From the NCBI RefSeq assembly GCF_900258045.1, contig NZ_OGVD01000003.1, positions 186,001 through 250,000 on the forward strand: DNA of 64,000 bases, in the 5' to 3' direction. Made by a program: the position numbers and the translations under genes. Shown here one piece after another: positions 54,101-61,932 of this stretch (positions are counted from its first letter, which is position 1; each line of letters begins with the position of its first letter). Under the pieces are notes generated by a model, which saw nothing but the letters and a program-made list of their open reading frames with translations, was not told the DNA's origin and did not search any database. The DNA is from Sphingorhabdus sp. EL138. GTDB taxonomy: Bacteria; Pseudomonadota; Alphaproteobacteria; Sphingomonadales; Sphingomonadaceae.

Positions 54101-54565
54101 TTTGAAGAAGTGGACCAGCATTTCCAGCGGCTATTCACCACGCTTTTCGACGGCGGCAAGGCGCATCTGGAGCTGGTGGATAGTGATGATCCGCTGGAAG
54201 CCGGTCTGGAAATCATGGCGCAACCCCCGGGCAAGAAGCTGACATCGCTAACCCTGCTATCGGGCGGCGAGCAGGCTCTCACCGCCGTGGCGTTGATCTT
54301 TGGCCTGTTCCTGACCAACCCCGCCCCGATCTGCGTCCTCGACGAGGTCGATGCCCCGCTGGATGACGCGAATATCGAACGCTTTTGCGACCTGCTCGAC
54401 AAAATGGTCGCGGAGACCAACACGCGTTATTTAATCGTGACCCATAATGCGGTGACAATGAGCCGCATGCACCGGCTATTCGGCGTTACCATGATCGAGC
54501 GCGGCATATCGCAGCTGGTATCGGTGGATCTGGATGCGGCGGAAGAGTTACTGGCGGCGGAGTGA
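51128..54565 (+). CDS. smc: Chromosome segregation protein SMC
   Basis: 1145 residues: N-terminal ATPase half with Walker A GPNGCGKSNL, two long coiled coils (about 170-490 and 640-930, rich in Glu, Ala, Gln and Arg), hinge around residues 500-640 (AAPGYERALAAALGDDLLASI), and C-terminal half with signature LSGGEQALTAVALIFGLFL and Walker B APICVLDEVDAPLDDAN. It forms the condensin dimer. GTG at 51128 is the start (weak ribosome site). Flanking DsbA-like genes are a recurring sphingomonad neighbourhood. Confidence 0.96.
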   Translation: MQIKKLKLSGFKSFVDPTELRVEKGLTGVVGPNGCGKSNLLEAIRWVMGENSPKSMRGGGMEDVIFAGTDQRPQRQFAEVALHAERETNDVSSLHVGDNDSELEIVRRIERGAGSAYRANGVDVRAKDVALIFADAATGAHSPALVSQGKISNVISSKPTDRREMLEEAAGISGLHVRRKDAEQKLRAAEKNLARLDDILGDMEQRASALRRQAKQAERYKKLSGQITTVEARLIFARWKEAAAAADAAKAEAEAAEAKVNTAQNAQQSAVQAQNESARTLGLLRADLTKAREEASESSHRLLSLTNERDNLKSRLLDLQAQAQRIKDDNAREDQLTRDAMEALSRLEQDEKQLSAELVTLEAERPKLEKQAERAERAASDSEVELAKAVAEEARIQAEIKVANAALEAAETRHNRLAVELDRLAEERAEMGDKAELEKALADAVAAREAAQKKADGSGSQIAEREAQRLTASEARDEAESALATMKAELAGLSSEHSALERELSKGESDHKAIDQVKAAPGYERALAAALGDDLLASIGEDGDRFWSGGNAPVAGENPTGTETLLDHVQGPKELHSRLSQIFVADSDANQSLAVGQRLVTKSGALRRWDGFVARDDGNASAERLVRANRLTELAGLLEPAEAKVAAGETALHSRQEAIATAEEQLAEARVARREAEDLLRQALREADQAEEALSWLQKRTASLSERETALKAEAATAKTELETARQERTSQPDGAAQESARAALQDQRDAARQQVMSSQAALSSLDQKLAQVKEQKAVAAAQIKSWQDRSSEAATRMAEMAKRAHTIEAEVEKLADRPRVIEVELAKLQEQQDALNAVVAEKDAAQQTAELAQRDHEDRLNATSEALSQAREERAGAKARAENQDLRRVEMGRISGEKFECPPQMLSEKCEFDEATVGGAELESAELERLTLSRERIGPVNLVAADELEELETEWEKSTRESEELNEAINQLRGSIGSLNREGRQRLLAAFEEVDQHFQRLFTTLFDGGKAHLELVDSDDPLEAGLEIMAQPPGKKLTSLTLLSGGEQALTAVALIFGLFLTNPAPICVLDEVDAPLDDANIERFCDLLDKMVAETNTRYLIVTHNAVTMSRMHRLFGVTMIERGISQLVSVDLDAAEELLAAE

Positions 54566-54609
54566 TAGCGGGCCGGTTTCCGCTTTGGGCACAAAAGCGG
54601 ACGTTAGCT

Positions 54610-55914
54610 CTAAAAGGATGATTCTCCACTGGCTTTGTTCGACAATCCGGTTCGGATACGACTGCTTCGCCACTGCCGCCAACCGATGACCAGTCCGATA
54701 AGAAAAATGATCACGCAACCAACCAGAATCCGAAGGAACATGCTCTCCAGCGCCATCGCAAAAGCAAGATTGTCGACATTGCCCGTCTTCCAAAACACCC
54801 ATTCACTGGCAATTTCGGTTGCAAGCAGTGGACTGCCCGTTTCCAGGACCACAATGCCATCGCCAGTCGCCGGATCAAAACGAGCAGCCGTATTGATCGC
54901 CGGTTCATTATTTCCGTCATGACCGATGATGAAGCCGTCCTGATTATTGGGCGCGTATAGCATCACGCCCAATCCCCAGACATCAGCTCCCATCGATGTG
55001 GCGTGAGATGATGCCATTGCGGTCAGCGTTTCTTGAGACAACACCGATTGGGAACCGCTGGGTGATTGAACTGCCACAAATCTTGCCATGTCGGCCGGGG
55101 ATGTGAACAGCGAAGTCGCGCCTAGGGCGGTATACCAACGAAATGGCTCGGTCTTGCCGGTCGTGGTGAAATTTTCCGCGAGTCCCCATGCGATCGCCTC
55201 GTCATGGTCGAATGTTGTTCGCGTCATGCCCAGCGGTTCGAATATGCGCTGTTTCATATGATCTGCGAACGACAGGCCTGAGACTTCCTCGATGACGAGT
55301 TGCAGCATAGTGTAACCGCCGCCGGAATATTTCCACTCCGCCCCCGGTTCACCGCCGACTTTGACGATGCCGTTCTTGCCTGGTGAGGCGTCTTCGGCAT
55401 GGGTGAGAGATTCCTCAAGCGTCTGCACATCCTTAGGCGTATCGAACCCGTCATAACCGAGCCTGTCATCAAGACCCCCGGTATGACTAAGTAATCGGCC
55501 AATCGTGACACCCGAATGATCAAAATCGCTGTCGGGCAAATTCCAGCGTGTCAGATATTTCGAAACGGGTGCATTGAGCTCAACCAGACCATCCTCCACC
55601 AGCACCATCACGCCCCAGGCCGTGAGCCACTTGCCCAGCGAAGCGACCTGGTAAATCGAATTTTCATCGACAGGTTCGCCAGATGAGACTGAGAATTGAT
55701 CGATCACCTTTCCTTTTTCGATCAGAGCGAACCCGAGATTGCCGCGATGTTCGGCAGCGATTTTATCGCGAACAGGCACAACAAAATCTTTGGAGGCGGC
55801 CGAATCCGTGATCGGTGTCTTCCACCATCCTTGGCTGGTGCCGATAAAGACAGTTCCTGTCCACAAGGCCATGGCCAGAACTGTGGCCAAAACAGTGATG
55901 AGAATTCTGGTCAT
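54610..55914 (-). CDS. Serine hydrolase (beta-lactamase family), membrane-anchored at both ends
   Basis: 434 residues. An N-terminal helix (ILITVLATVLAMALWTGTVFIGTS) and a C-terminal helix (MFLRILVGCVIIFLIGLVIG) bracket a catalytic domain with SLGK at S92-K95 (VASLGKWLTAWG), WKYSGGGYTMLQL (Y-x-N region) and GHDGNNEP. ATG at 55914 has AAAGGA about 9 nt upstream; a frame from 55938 is longer. The substrate is unknown. It is the last gene of an AraC-headed minus-strand cluster. Confidence 0.88.
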   Translation of the reverse strand: MTRILITVLATVLAMALWTGTVFIGTSQGWWKTPITDSAASKDFVVPVRDKIAAEHRGNLGFALIEKGKVIDQFSVSSGEPVDENSIYQVASLGKWLTAWGVMVLVEDGLVELNAPVSKYLTRWNLPDSDFDHSGVTIGRLLSHTGGLDDRLGYDGFDTPKDVQTLEESLTHAEDASPGKNGIVKVGGEPGAEWKYSGGGYTMLQLVIEEVSGLSFADHMKQRIFEPLGMTRTTFDHDEAIAWGLAENFTTTGKTEPFRWYTALGATSLFTSPADMARFVAVQSPSGSQSVLSQETLTAMASSHATSMGADVWGLGVMLYAPNNQDGFIIGHDGNNEPAINTAARFDPATGDGIVVLETGSPLLATEIASEWVFWKTGNVDNLAFAMALESMFLRILVGCVIIFLIGLVIGWRQWRSSRIRTGLSNKASGESSF

Positions 55915-55958
55915 TGGTATTGTTCCTTTCACTTTCATATATAAACAAGGGCGCGTCG

Positions 55959-56462
55959 TCAGACTTGGCCACTGGTGATCAGAGTTACCGCTGCAATGAT
56001 GTAGAGACCGGCAGTCAATATGCTACCGAGCGAGCGAAAATGATTGAGCCTGGTCCAGGCCCTTCCATATTCTTGCCAATAGGCAAGCGATTCAGCTGCC
56101 TTGTAATCCAAGCTGTCGAGTTTGTTGTTCATCGGCACATTGCCAAACATCGTCATCAACAAGACCGACGGGACAAACACCGTCGGCGCCAGAATCATCG
56201 CCACCAATGCGGGACCCGAAAAGACAAATATTGAATAGACACCGAAAGCGATTGAAAAGACCGGAATGGTCATTATGCCGGCAACAAACTGGGTTTTGAT
56301 GACGGTGCGATTGATCTGCTGCATCGCTTCCATTCCGCCAGCCGGGTGCGTGCGGAGAAGCCCCGACATGATGAATTCGGAAAAGGCAGAAAACACACCA
56401 CCGACCACTGCGCTCCAAAGCGCCAGGAAAAGACAGAAATAGAGAGGCCATTCGTAGGTCAT
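55959..56462 (-). CDS. DUF1772 (anthrone oxygenase-like) membrane protein
   Basis: 167 residues with four membrane helices. The family motif NKLDSLDYKAAESLAYWQEYGRAWTRLNHFRSLGSILTAGLYI at the C-terminal end is that of DUF1772, which includes fungal anthrone oxygenases; no catalytic residue is certain. ATG at 56462 has AAAGGTA upstream. It sits between the NmrA-like gene and the serine hydrolase, all on the minus strand. Confidence 0.85.
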   Translation of the reverse strand: MTYEWPLYFCLFLALWSAVVGGVFSAFSEFIMSGLLRTHPAGGMEAMQQINRTVIKTQFVAGIMTIPVFSIAFGVYSIFVFSGPALVAMILAPTVFVPSVLLMTMFGNVPMNNKLDSLDYKAAESLAYWQEYGRAWTRLNHFRSLGSILTAGLYIIAAVTLITSGQV

Positions 56463-56513
56463 GGGATTGATACCTTTGGGTTGAATTACATGGGAAACTT
56501 GCAACCATCCGGC

Positions 56514-57359
56514 TCAAGCCGCTGTTCTCCAGATCCCGGATGCGGCAATCTTTCTTGCATAATCGGCAAAATCCTTAGGTGGGCGGCCAAGTGCGCGCTC
56601 TACGTCTTCTGTCAGATGCGCATTTCGTCCGTCGAGAATGGTCGAGAAGAGATAATCCAGTATCCAGACCACATCTCTCGGCGCGCCGGAACTGGCGATC
56701 TCTGCGATAAAATCTTCATGCGGAACATCGATATAGTCGATCTGGCGTCCCGTCGCCCGGGACAGATCAGTAGCCACATCCGCCATGGTCATCAGCCTTG
56801 GTCCGGTGACCTCATAGATTTGCCCACCATGGCCCGCTTCAGTCAGCGCCGCAACGGCGACATCGGCGATATCATCAGCGTCGATATAGGGTTCAGGCGT
56901 GTCGCCTCCAGGCAAGGTGATCCTGCCGTCCAGCACCATGTCAATAAAGGCGCCTTCGGAGAAGTTCTGATTAAACCAGGCAGCCCTGATAACCGTCCAT
57001 TCAAGGCCTGATCCCTCAACTATGCGCTCACAGGCTTGGGCTTCCGGTTCCCCGCGACCCGACAAGAGCACAAGCCGCTTGATGCCCGCCTGTTTGGCCT
57101 GGCTGACGAAAGCCTCTATTGCATCGGTCGCACCGGGCATGGCCAGATCCGGCACATAGGTAATATAGGCGGCGGTCACATCTTTGAGGCAAGCCTCCCA
57201 GCTCGTTTCATTGTCCCAATCGAACGGTGGACGGGCTGAACGGGATCCGATCCGGACAGCATGGCCTTTCTGTTGTAAGCGTTCAGCCACGCGTCGACCT
57301 GTTTTTCCCGTACCACCCAAAACAAGGGTGATGTTTTTCTTTTGGCGTTGGACGTGCAT
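56514..57359 (-). CDS. NmrA-like NAD(P)-binding protein (atypical SDR)
   Basis: 281 residues. Rossmann loop LVLGGTGKTGRRVAERLQ, then WTVIRAAWFNQNFSEGAFIDMV and PYIDADDIADVAVAAL, as in NmrA/HSCARG-type NADPH sensors and related reductases. A strong AAGGAG lies before the ATG at 57359. A classical SDR YxxxK catalytic motif is not evident, so it is more likely a sensor or a non-classical enzyme. Confidence 0.88.
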   Translation of the reverse strand: MHVQRQKKNITLVLGGTGKTGRRVAERLQQKGHAVRIGSRSARPPFDWDNETSWEACLKDVTAAYITYVPDLAMPGATDAIEAFVSQAKQAGIKRLVLLSGRGEPEAQACERIVEGSGLEWTVIRAAWFNQNFSEGAFIDMVLDGRITLPGGDTPEPYIDADDIADVAVAALTEAGHGGQIYEVTGPRLMTMADVATDLSRATGRQIDYIDVPHEDFIAEIASSGAPRDVVWILDYLFSTILDGRNAHLTEDVERALGRPPKDFADYARKIAASGIWRTAA

Positions 57360-57430
57360 GGACTTGCTCCTTGTTTGGTTTTTGCAAGTCGATGAATAAG
57401 GAGGGAGCGATTTTGACTCTTGCCCAATGA

Positions 57431-57471
57431 TGCCAGTCTTTTGGCACTTCGCGCCAAAATGTCAGTTGGCA
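57431..57471. promoter_or_regulatory. Extended palindrome between araC and the NmrA-like gene
   Basis: TTTTGGC-ACTTCGC-GCCAAAA (57439-57459) is perfect; outer TGCCA (57431-57435) and TGGCA (57467-57471) extend the symmetry. It starts inside the end of araC and lies about 80-110 bp upstream of the NmrA-like start. It can be an operator of the AraC protein or a terminator hairpin. Confidence 0.5.
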
Positions 57472-58469
57472 GCCACTCTTAAACGATATGAGCGCGGCGT
57501 TTGCCCGGCCCACCGCTTGAAGGCCCGCGTGAATCCGCTTTGCTCGGAGAAGCCGGTCAAAAATGCAATCTCCGCAAGGCTGTATTCCGTATCGCGAAGC
57601 AGCTGCTGGGCGAGTTCCTGCCTGGCCAGATCAACGAGCTTCTGAAAGGACTGCCCTCGATCTGAAAGCCGTCTCTGCAGCGTTCGAGCGCTCATACCCA
57701 GCTTTGACGCGATGAGTGAAAGTGTCGGTACGCCTTCACTGAGCAACTGTGCCACGGCGAGCCGAACGCGCTTCTCCAAGCTGTTCACGTCTGCTAGCCT
57801 TGCTAGTTCTTGCTCCAGATGGTGGTCAAAGAACTTCGCGATGGTTTCGTCACCCAGTTTGTTGGGAGCGCCCAGACTCTCTTCGCTAACCAGCAGAGCG
57901 TCGCGACCCGATTCAAAATGTACCGGACATCCAAAATGGGCGGCATAGACCGAAGGATCGCCTCTTGGGCTGTGTTTAAAGAAAACCGTTTGCGGGATGA
58001 AGGGGGCTGTGCTGACTTCCTGGCTGATGGCTACAACCGCTGAAAGACTCGCCTCATTAGAGAGCAGCATACCAAGGCTCCCGTCGCCAGCTTTCTCAAG
58101 ATTGTAAAACACTCCTTCTGCGCTCTGTTCAAGCGAGTAGGACTCAGCGTTGCCCAATACACGGCCATAGCGCTCTGATCTAAGGTATGAACCATGAAGG
58201 TTCGGCGCGGATTTCCATGCCAATCCGAACGCCCCGAACTCGTCACTGCGCATGGCGGCGCCAATCCGCAGGGGCAATCGAAGTCCGCCCGGATCCCGTT
58301 CAGCCAATGCGGCGAAGAATTCATAATAGTCCGTGGAAGGCACCATCTGAGCGGGATCGATCGGACCATCGGCCGCCAGCCCCAATCCTTCAACCAAGTC
58401 CCGCGTCACGACTCCGTCGCTTGCCTGCCCGACGACCTTGTACACATATAGCGACGTAATCTGGCTCAT
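57462..58469 (-). CDS. AraC-family transcriptional regulator
   Basis: 335 residues with an N-terminal Arabinose_bd-like domain of the GliR/OruR type (DYYEFFAALAERDPGGLRLPLRIGAAMRSDEFGAFGLAWKSAPNL) and a C-terminal double helix-turn-helix (LSLIASKLGMSARTLQRRLSDRGQSFQKLVDLARQELAQQLL, SLAEIAFLTGFSEQSGFTRAFKRWAGQTPRSYR). ATG at 58469 (MSQITSLYVY) is used instead of a longer frame to 58532. It heads a minus-strand run with NmrA-like, DUF1772 and serine hydrolase genes, which it probably controls. Confidence 0.93.
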   Translation of the reverse strand: MSQITSLYVYKVVGQASDGVVTRDLVEGLGLAADGPIDPAQMVPSTDYYEFFAALAERDPGGLRLPLRIGAAMRSDEFGAFGLAWKSAPNLHGSYLRSERYGRVLGNAESYSLEQSAEGVFYNLEKAGDGSLGMLLSNEASLSAVVAISQEVSTAPFIPQTVFFKHSPRGDPSVYAAHFGCPVHFESGRDALLVSEESLGAPNKLGDETIAKFFDHHLEQELARLADVNSLEKRVRLAVAQLLSEGVPTLSLIASKLGMSARTLQRRLSDRGQSFQKLVDLARQELAQQLLRDTEYSLAEIAFLTGFSEQSGFTRAFKRWAGQTPRSYRLRVAAN

Positions 58470-58597
58470 AGTGCCGACTATATAATATCTTTCCAGTTCG
58501 CGGGAAGGGCAATCTCGAACAGAAAAGGTCAATCAATGCGATCAACTAATGTCCGCTTTCGGGATGAAGCGGGCACTAGAAAGACCACGAACATCCA

Positions 58598-59041
58598 CTA
58601 ATCCTCCAAAACCAACCGCGGCCCCGGCCCTTTTAATCCCACCCGATCCTCCGGATTATAGAGCTGGCATTTCTTCAGGCTCAGACAACCGCAACCGATG
58701 CATCCGTCGAGCCGGTCGCGCGTCCGCTCCAGTTCCGCTATCCGGTCATTAATCACCTTGCGCATCGCCTTGCTGATCCGGGTCCAGTCGGCTTGCGTCG
58801 GTGTGCGGCCATGCGGGAGGTTCGCCAGCTGGCGTTCAATCTCACCGATACTCAGCCCCAGTTGCTGCGCGATCAGGACGAATGATAGCCGCCTTATGTC
58901 CGAGCGCAGAAACCGCCGCTGGCCGCCGCTGGAGCGGAAGGGTTCGACCAGCCCTTTTTCCTCGTAGAAACGGATGGCCGAGACCGACAGGCCGGTCCGC
59001 GCGGCGAGGGCACCGATGGTCAGGGCTTTAGTTTCCGGCAT
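58598..59041 (-). CDS. soxR: Redox-sensitive transcriptional activator SoxR
   Basis: 147 residues of the MerR family. Winged helix: LTIGALAARTGLSVSAIRFYEEKGLV...GGQRRFLRSDIRRL. The 2Fe-2S cluster ligands are C114, C117, C119 and C125 (CIGCGCLSLKKC), exactly the SoxR pattern. ATG at 59041 is used. It is divergent from the VOC pair, and a near-consensus SoxR box lies between them. Confidence 0.95.
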   Translation of the reverse strand: MPETKALTIGALAARTGLSVSAIRFYEEKGLVEPFRSSGGQRRFLRSDIRRLSFVLIAQQLGLSIGEIERQLANLPHGRTPTQADWTRISKAMRKVINDRIAELERTRDRLDGCIGCGCLSLKKCQLYNPEDRVGLKGPGPRLVLED

Positions 59042-59077
59042 GAACTTCTCTTTCAAAACAGTCGTTAAAATAATCTC

Positions 59078-59108
59078 TTGACCTCAACTTAACTTGAGGT
59101 TGTACGAA
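59078..59108 (+). promoter_or_regulatory. SoxR-type promoter with SoxR box
   Basis: -35 TTGACC (59078-59083) and -10 TACGAA (59103-59108) are separated by 19 bp, the long spacer typical of MerR/SoxR promoters. The box CCTCAACTTAACTTGAGG (59082-59099) lies in it and differs from the known CCTCAAGTTAACTTGAGG by one base. It faces the VOC genes. Confidence 0.85.
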
Positions 59109-59165
59109 TCGCAAGTGAGGATGAAAAGTCCTGAAAAAATTCTGTTTTCAAGGAAGCACTGAAAT

Positions 59166-59567
59166 ATGAAACTGAACCAGGTAACCGTCGGATGTCTCGA
59201 TTACGACACCTCCGTCCAATTTTATCAGACGCTGGGCCTTGTCCAGATTGTCGATGCCCCGCCCAACTATGCACGCTTTGAGACGGATAGTGGCGAGACT
59301 TTCTCCATTCACAAGGTGGATAAGGTCCACGAGCCGACCGGGATGATCTATTTCGAAACCGACAGTCTCGACACCGACGTCGCAGCTCTGGAGGCCAAGG
59401 GCGTCGCCTTTGATACACAGCCCAAGAATCAAAGCTGGGGCTGGCGCGAGGCGCGTCTGCGCGATCCGGCCGGCAATGCACTGTGCCTCTTTTACGGCGG
59501 CGATAATCGCCGCTTCCCGCCATGGCGAATTTCAAACAGCAACCAAGGAAAAGGATATGAAAAATGA
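59166..59567 (+). CDS. VOC (glyoxalase/dioxygenase) family protein, first of a pair
   Basis: 133 residues in the vicinal-oxygen-chelate fold: MKLNQVTVGCLDYDTSVQFYQTLGL, FETDSGETFSIHKV, GMIYFETDSLDTDVAALEAKGV, and WREARLRDPAGNALCLFYGG. Metal ligands cannot be fixed with certainty; a histidine and glutamates are present (SIHK, WREA). The stop overlaps the next VOC start (ATGA). The promoter upstream has a SoxR box, so it is probably induced by redox-cycling stress. Confidence 0.9.
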   Translation: MKLNQVTVGCLDYDTSVQFYQTLGLVQIVDAPPNYARFETDSGETFSIHKVDKVHEPTGMIYFETDSLDTDVAALEAKGVAFDTQPKNQSWGWREARLRDPAGNALCLFYGGDNRRFPPWRISNSNQGKGYEK

Positions 59568-59944
59568 CAAAAGCAATATTGGAACATGTGAACCTGACCG
59601 TGAGCGACCCGCAGCGGTCCGCCGACCTGATGCGCGACCTTTTTGGGTGGCATATCCGGTGGGAGGGGCCATCAATGTCGGGTGGCCACACGATCCATGT
59701 GGGGAGTGATGATCAATATCTCGCGCTCTACACGAATGAGAATGTGAAAGCAGCCGATCCCCAGTTCCGCAAAGGCGAACCGATGAATCATGTCGCGATG
59801 ACCGTTGATGATCTCAACGCCGTCGAGGATAAGGTGAAGGCTGCAGGCCTTGAGCCATTTGGCCATGATGACTACGAACCGGGCCGGCGGTTCTATTTCT
59901 TCGACTGGAACGGGATCGAATATGAGATTGTCAATTATAACTGA
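59564..59944 (+). CDS. VOC (glyoxalase/dioxygenase) family protein, second of a pair
   Basis: 126 residues: ILEHVNLTVSDPQRSADLMRDLFGWHIRW, HTIHVGSDDQYLALYTNEN, NHVAMTVDDLNAVEDKVKAAGLEP and RFYFFDWNGIEYEIVNY. Likely metal ligands are H7 (EHVN), H65-ish (MNHVA) and E near the end (EYEIV). It is coupled to the preceding VOC gene through ATGA, and under the same SoxR-type promoter. Substrate unknown. Confidence 0.9.
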   Translation: MTKAILEHVNLTVSDPQRSADLMRDLFGWHIRWEGPSMSGGHTIHVGSDDQYLALYTNENVKAADPQFRKGEPMNHVAMTVDDLNAVEDKVKAAGLEPFGHDDYEPGRRFYFFDWNGIEYEIVNYN

Positions 59945-59957
59945 CGCATAGTCCATA

Positions 59958-60015
59958 TCCGCCGCCCGTCTTTTGCTGTAACCTGTAGTGGCATAAGATC
60001 GAACCGGGCGGCGGA
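59958..60015. repeat. 11-bp GC-rich inverted repeat between the VOC pair and the PNPOx gene
   Basis: TCCGCCGCCCG (59958-59968) and CGGGCGGCGGA (60005-60015) are perfect complements 36 bp apart. The stem would be strong, but no T run follows the right arm. Confidence 0.5.
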
Positions 60016-60023
60016 GACTGATC

Positions 60024-60650
60024 ATGAGCTATAAATTTCTCGACATGCTGACGACCGACAGCGTTCGCGCCGCCCAGACGGAAAATGGTGCACGCGAGCA
60101 GTGGGAAGACTTCCCCGGCGACCGCCGCTTTGATCATTTCGACGAACGGGCGGCGGCCTTCATTGCCGCGCGCGATAGCTTCTATATGGCGAGCGTTTCC
60201 GAAAATGGCTGGCCCTATGTCCAGCATCGCGGTGGTCCGCCCGGCTTTCTGAAAGTGCTGGATGACAAGACGCTGGGCTTTGCCGATTTTCGCGGCAACC
60301 GGCAATATATCAGCCTGGGCAATGTCCGGGCTGACGATCGCGTCGCCCTGTTCATGGTCGATTATCCCCGGCGCAAGCGATTGAAATTACTCGCCCATAT
60401 GACCGTGCATGACGTGAACGAGAACCCGGAACTGGCGGCGCGGATCATCGATGCCGACTATCCCGGTCAGGTAGAGCGACTGATGACATTGTCGCTAGAA
60501 TCATATGACTGGAACTGCCCGCAACATATTATCCCGCGCTTCACGAAAGACATGGTCGATCTAGCGGCCAAGCCTTTGCAGGACGAGATTGCCCGCCTGA
60601 CGGCCGAGAATGAAGAACTGCGGGAAAAACTGGGAAGCCAAAACGGCTAA
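60024..60650 (+). CDS. Pyridoxamine 5'-phosphate oxidase-family FMN-binding protein
   Basis: 208 residues: FIAARDSFYMASVSENGWPYVQHRGGPPGFLKV, then LGFADFRGNRQYISLGNV and RVALFMVDYPRRKRLKLLAHM, a fold shared with FMN-dependent PNPOx-like oxidoreductases. The C-terminal 40 residues are helical and charged (LQDEIARLTAENEELREKLG), a coiled-coil tail. It lies on the same strand as the VOC pair, and may be in the same SoxR-controlled unit. Confidence 0.88.
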   Translation: MSYKFLDMLTTDSVRAAQTENGAREQWEDFPGDRRFDHFDERAAAFIAARDSFYMASVSENGWPYVQHRGGPPGFLKVLDDKTLGFADFRGNRQYISLGNVRADDRVALFMVDYPRRKRLKLLAHMTVHDVNENPELAARIIDADYPGQVERLMTLSLESYDWNCPQHIIPRFTKDMVDLAAKPLQDEIARLTAENEELREKLGSQNG

Positions 60651-60657
60651 CATCACC

Positions 60658-60734
60658 GTCATCCCGGACTTGATCCGGGATCTCCCACGACAAGGCGCTT
60701 GATGAAGGAGATCCTGAAACAAGTTCAGGATGAC
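60658..60734. repeat. REP-like palindromic repeat between convergent genes
   Basis: GTCATCCCGGACTTGATCCG at the left and the mirrored CAAGTTCAGGATGAC at the right form an imperfect palindrome of 77 bp; the family GTCATCCCGGACTTGATCC is a frequent dispersed repeat in alphaproteobacterial chromosomes. It may act as a bidirectional terminator. Confidence 0.7.
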
Positions 60735-60764
60735 GAATTACAGATCAGAAACGATCGACCGCTA

Positions 60765-61901
60765 TCAAAGCGATGGGTTCACCAGAACCTTCTCACCGGT
60801 AGCTTTCTTCTCATAGGCCTTGGCAATGTCCGGATCGATCATGTCCATCAGGCTGATCTCGCTCGAATAATCGCTGTGGAAAATGCCATTGCGCTCGGCG
60901 ACGGTGAACATGCGCATTTCCATCATGCGTTCCATGCCAACTTCTTCGAGATGCGGGGTGAGCAGCCAGCCACCAACGCCCCAATAGAGACCATAGCCCG
61001 CGCCCAGGATCGTGTCGCCCGTGTCGAGACGGCCATAGATATAAACCTGTTTGTTGACGGTTGAGCCATAGACGCTGAACTCCGCGCCGCGTTTGGCCGC
61101 AGCCTGTTCCATCGCGGTCAGGATGTAGTTGGCCATCTTGCCGCCGCCAATGGCATCAAAGCCCAGGGTTGCACCGGTTTCGGCGAGTGCATCAACCAGC
61201 TTCGGCATGAAATCATCCTTGCTGCTGTCGAGCACATGGCCCTCTGGCAGGCCAATATCGGTAAGGATTTTCTTCTGCGCATCCGAACGGACAATCGCGA
61301 CCAACGGGATATTTTCCTTCAGGCAGAGTTTCGCAAGCATCTGGCCGAGATTGGAAGCGGCGGCGGTATGGACCAGCGCCTCATGGCCTTCCGCACGCAT
61401 GGTGTTGACGAAACCCTGTGCCGTCATCGGATTGACGAACAGGCTGGCGCCTTCTTTTGCAGGTGCGCCTTCTGGCAGCGGCACGCACATCATCGCTGGC
61501 ATCACGCGGTGGGTGCGATACATTTCACCGCCGACAATCGTAACGGTCTTGCCGAGCAAAGCCTGCGCTGCATCGGAAGCGCCAGCTGCAACCACTTTGC
61601 CAGCCCCTTCATTGCCCGCCGCAAGCTTCTTGCCTTTACGACCGGCAAAAATGCGCATCATGGAAGGATCGATATCGGCAACCAGAGCCGGATGACCGTC
61701 CACTTCCTCGCTGCGTACTGTATTCATGTCCGCAGGCGCGGTCAGCAATCCCAGATCGGACGGGTTGATCGGCACGGCTTCCATTTGCACAACCACTTCA
61801 TGGTCTGCCGGCTCCGGCACATCATAGGGCTCTACGGACAGCACCAGCTTGCCATCATCGGTTACCGTGGTGAAGAGTTGCTTTGCGTTGTCGATGCTCA
61901 T
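60765..61901 (-). CDS. MDR-family oxidoreductase (quinone-oxidoreductase-like)
   Basis: 378 residues of the medium-chain dehydrogenase/reductase fold: GroES-like part (VVVQMEAVPINPSDLGLL, KLAAGNEGAGKVVAAG) and a nucleotide-binding part (LVHTAAASNLGQMLAKLCLKENIPLVAIVRS). Structural or catalytic zinc cysteines are absent, so it is a zinc-free enzyme. It is the third gene of a minus-strand operon with aldo-keto reductase and the monooxygenase-like gene. Substrate unknown. Confidence 0.9.
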   Translation of the reverse strand: MSIDNAKQLFTTVTDDGKLVLSVEPYDVPEPADHEVVVQMEAVPINPSDLGLLTAPADMNTVRSEEVDGHPALVADIDPSMMRIFAGRKGKKLAAGNEGAGKVVAAGASDAAQALLGKTVTIVGGEMYRTHRVMPAMMCVPLPEGAPAKEGASLFVNPMTAQGFVNTMRAEGHEALVHTAAASNLGQMLAKLCLKENIPLVAIVRSDAQKKILTDIGLPEGHVLDSSKDDFMPKLVDALAETGATLGFDAIGGGKMANYILTAMEQAAAKRGAEFSVYGSTVNKQVYIYGRLDTGDTILGAGYGLYWGVGGWLLTPHLEEVGMERMMEMRMFTVAERNGIFHSDYSSEISLMDMIDPDIAKAYEKKATGEKVLVNPSL

Positions 61902-61932
61902 TGGGAAATTCCTTGTTTATTTAGGGTTGGGT

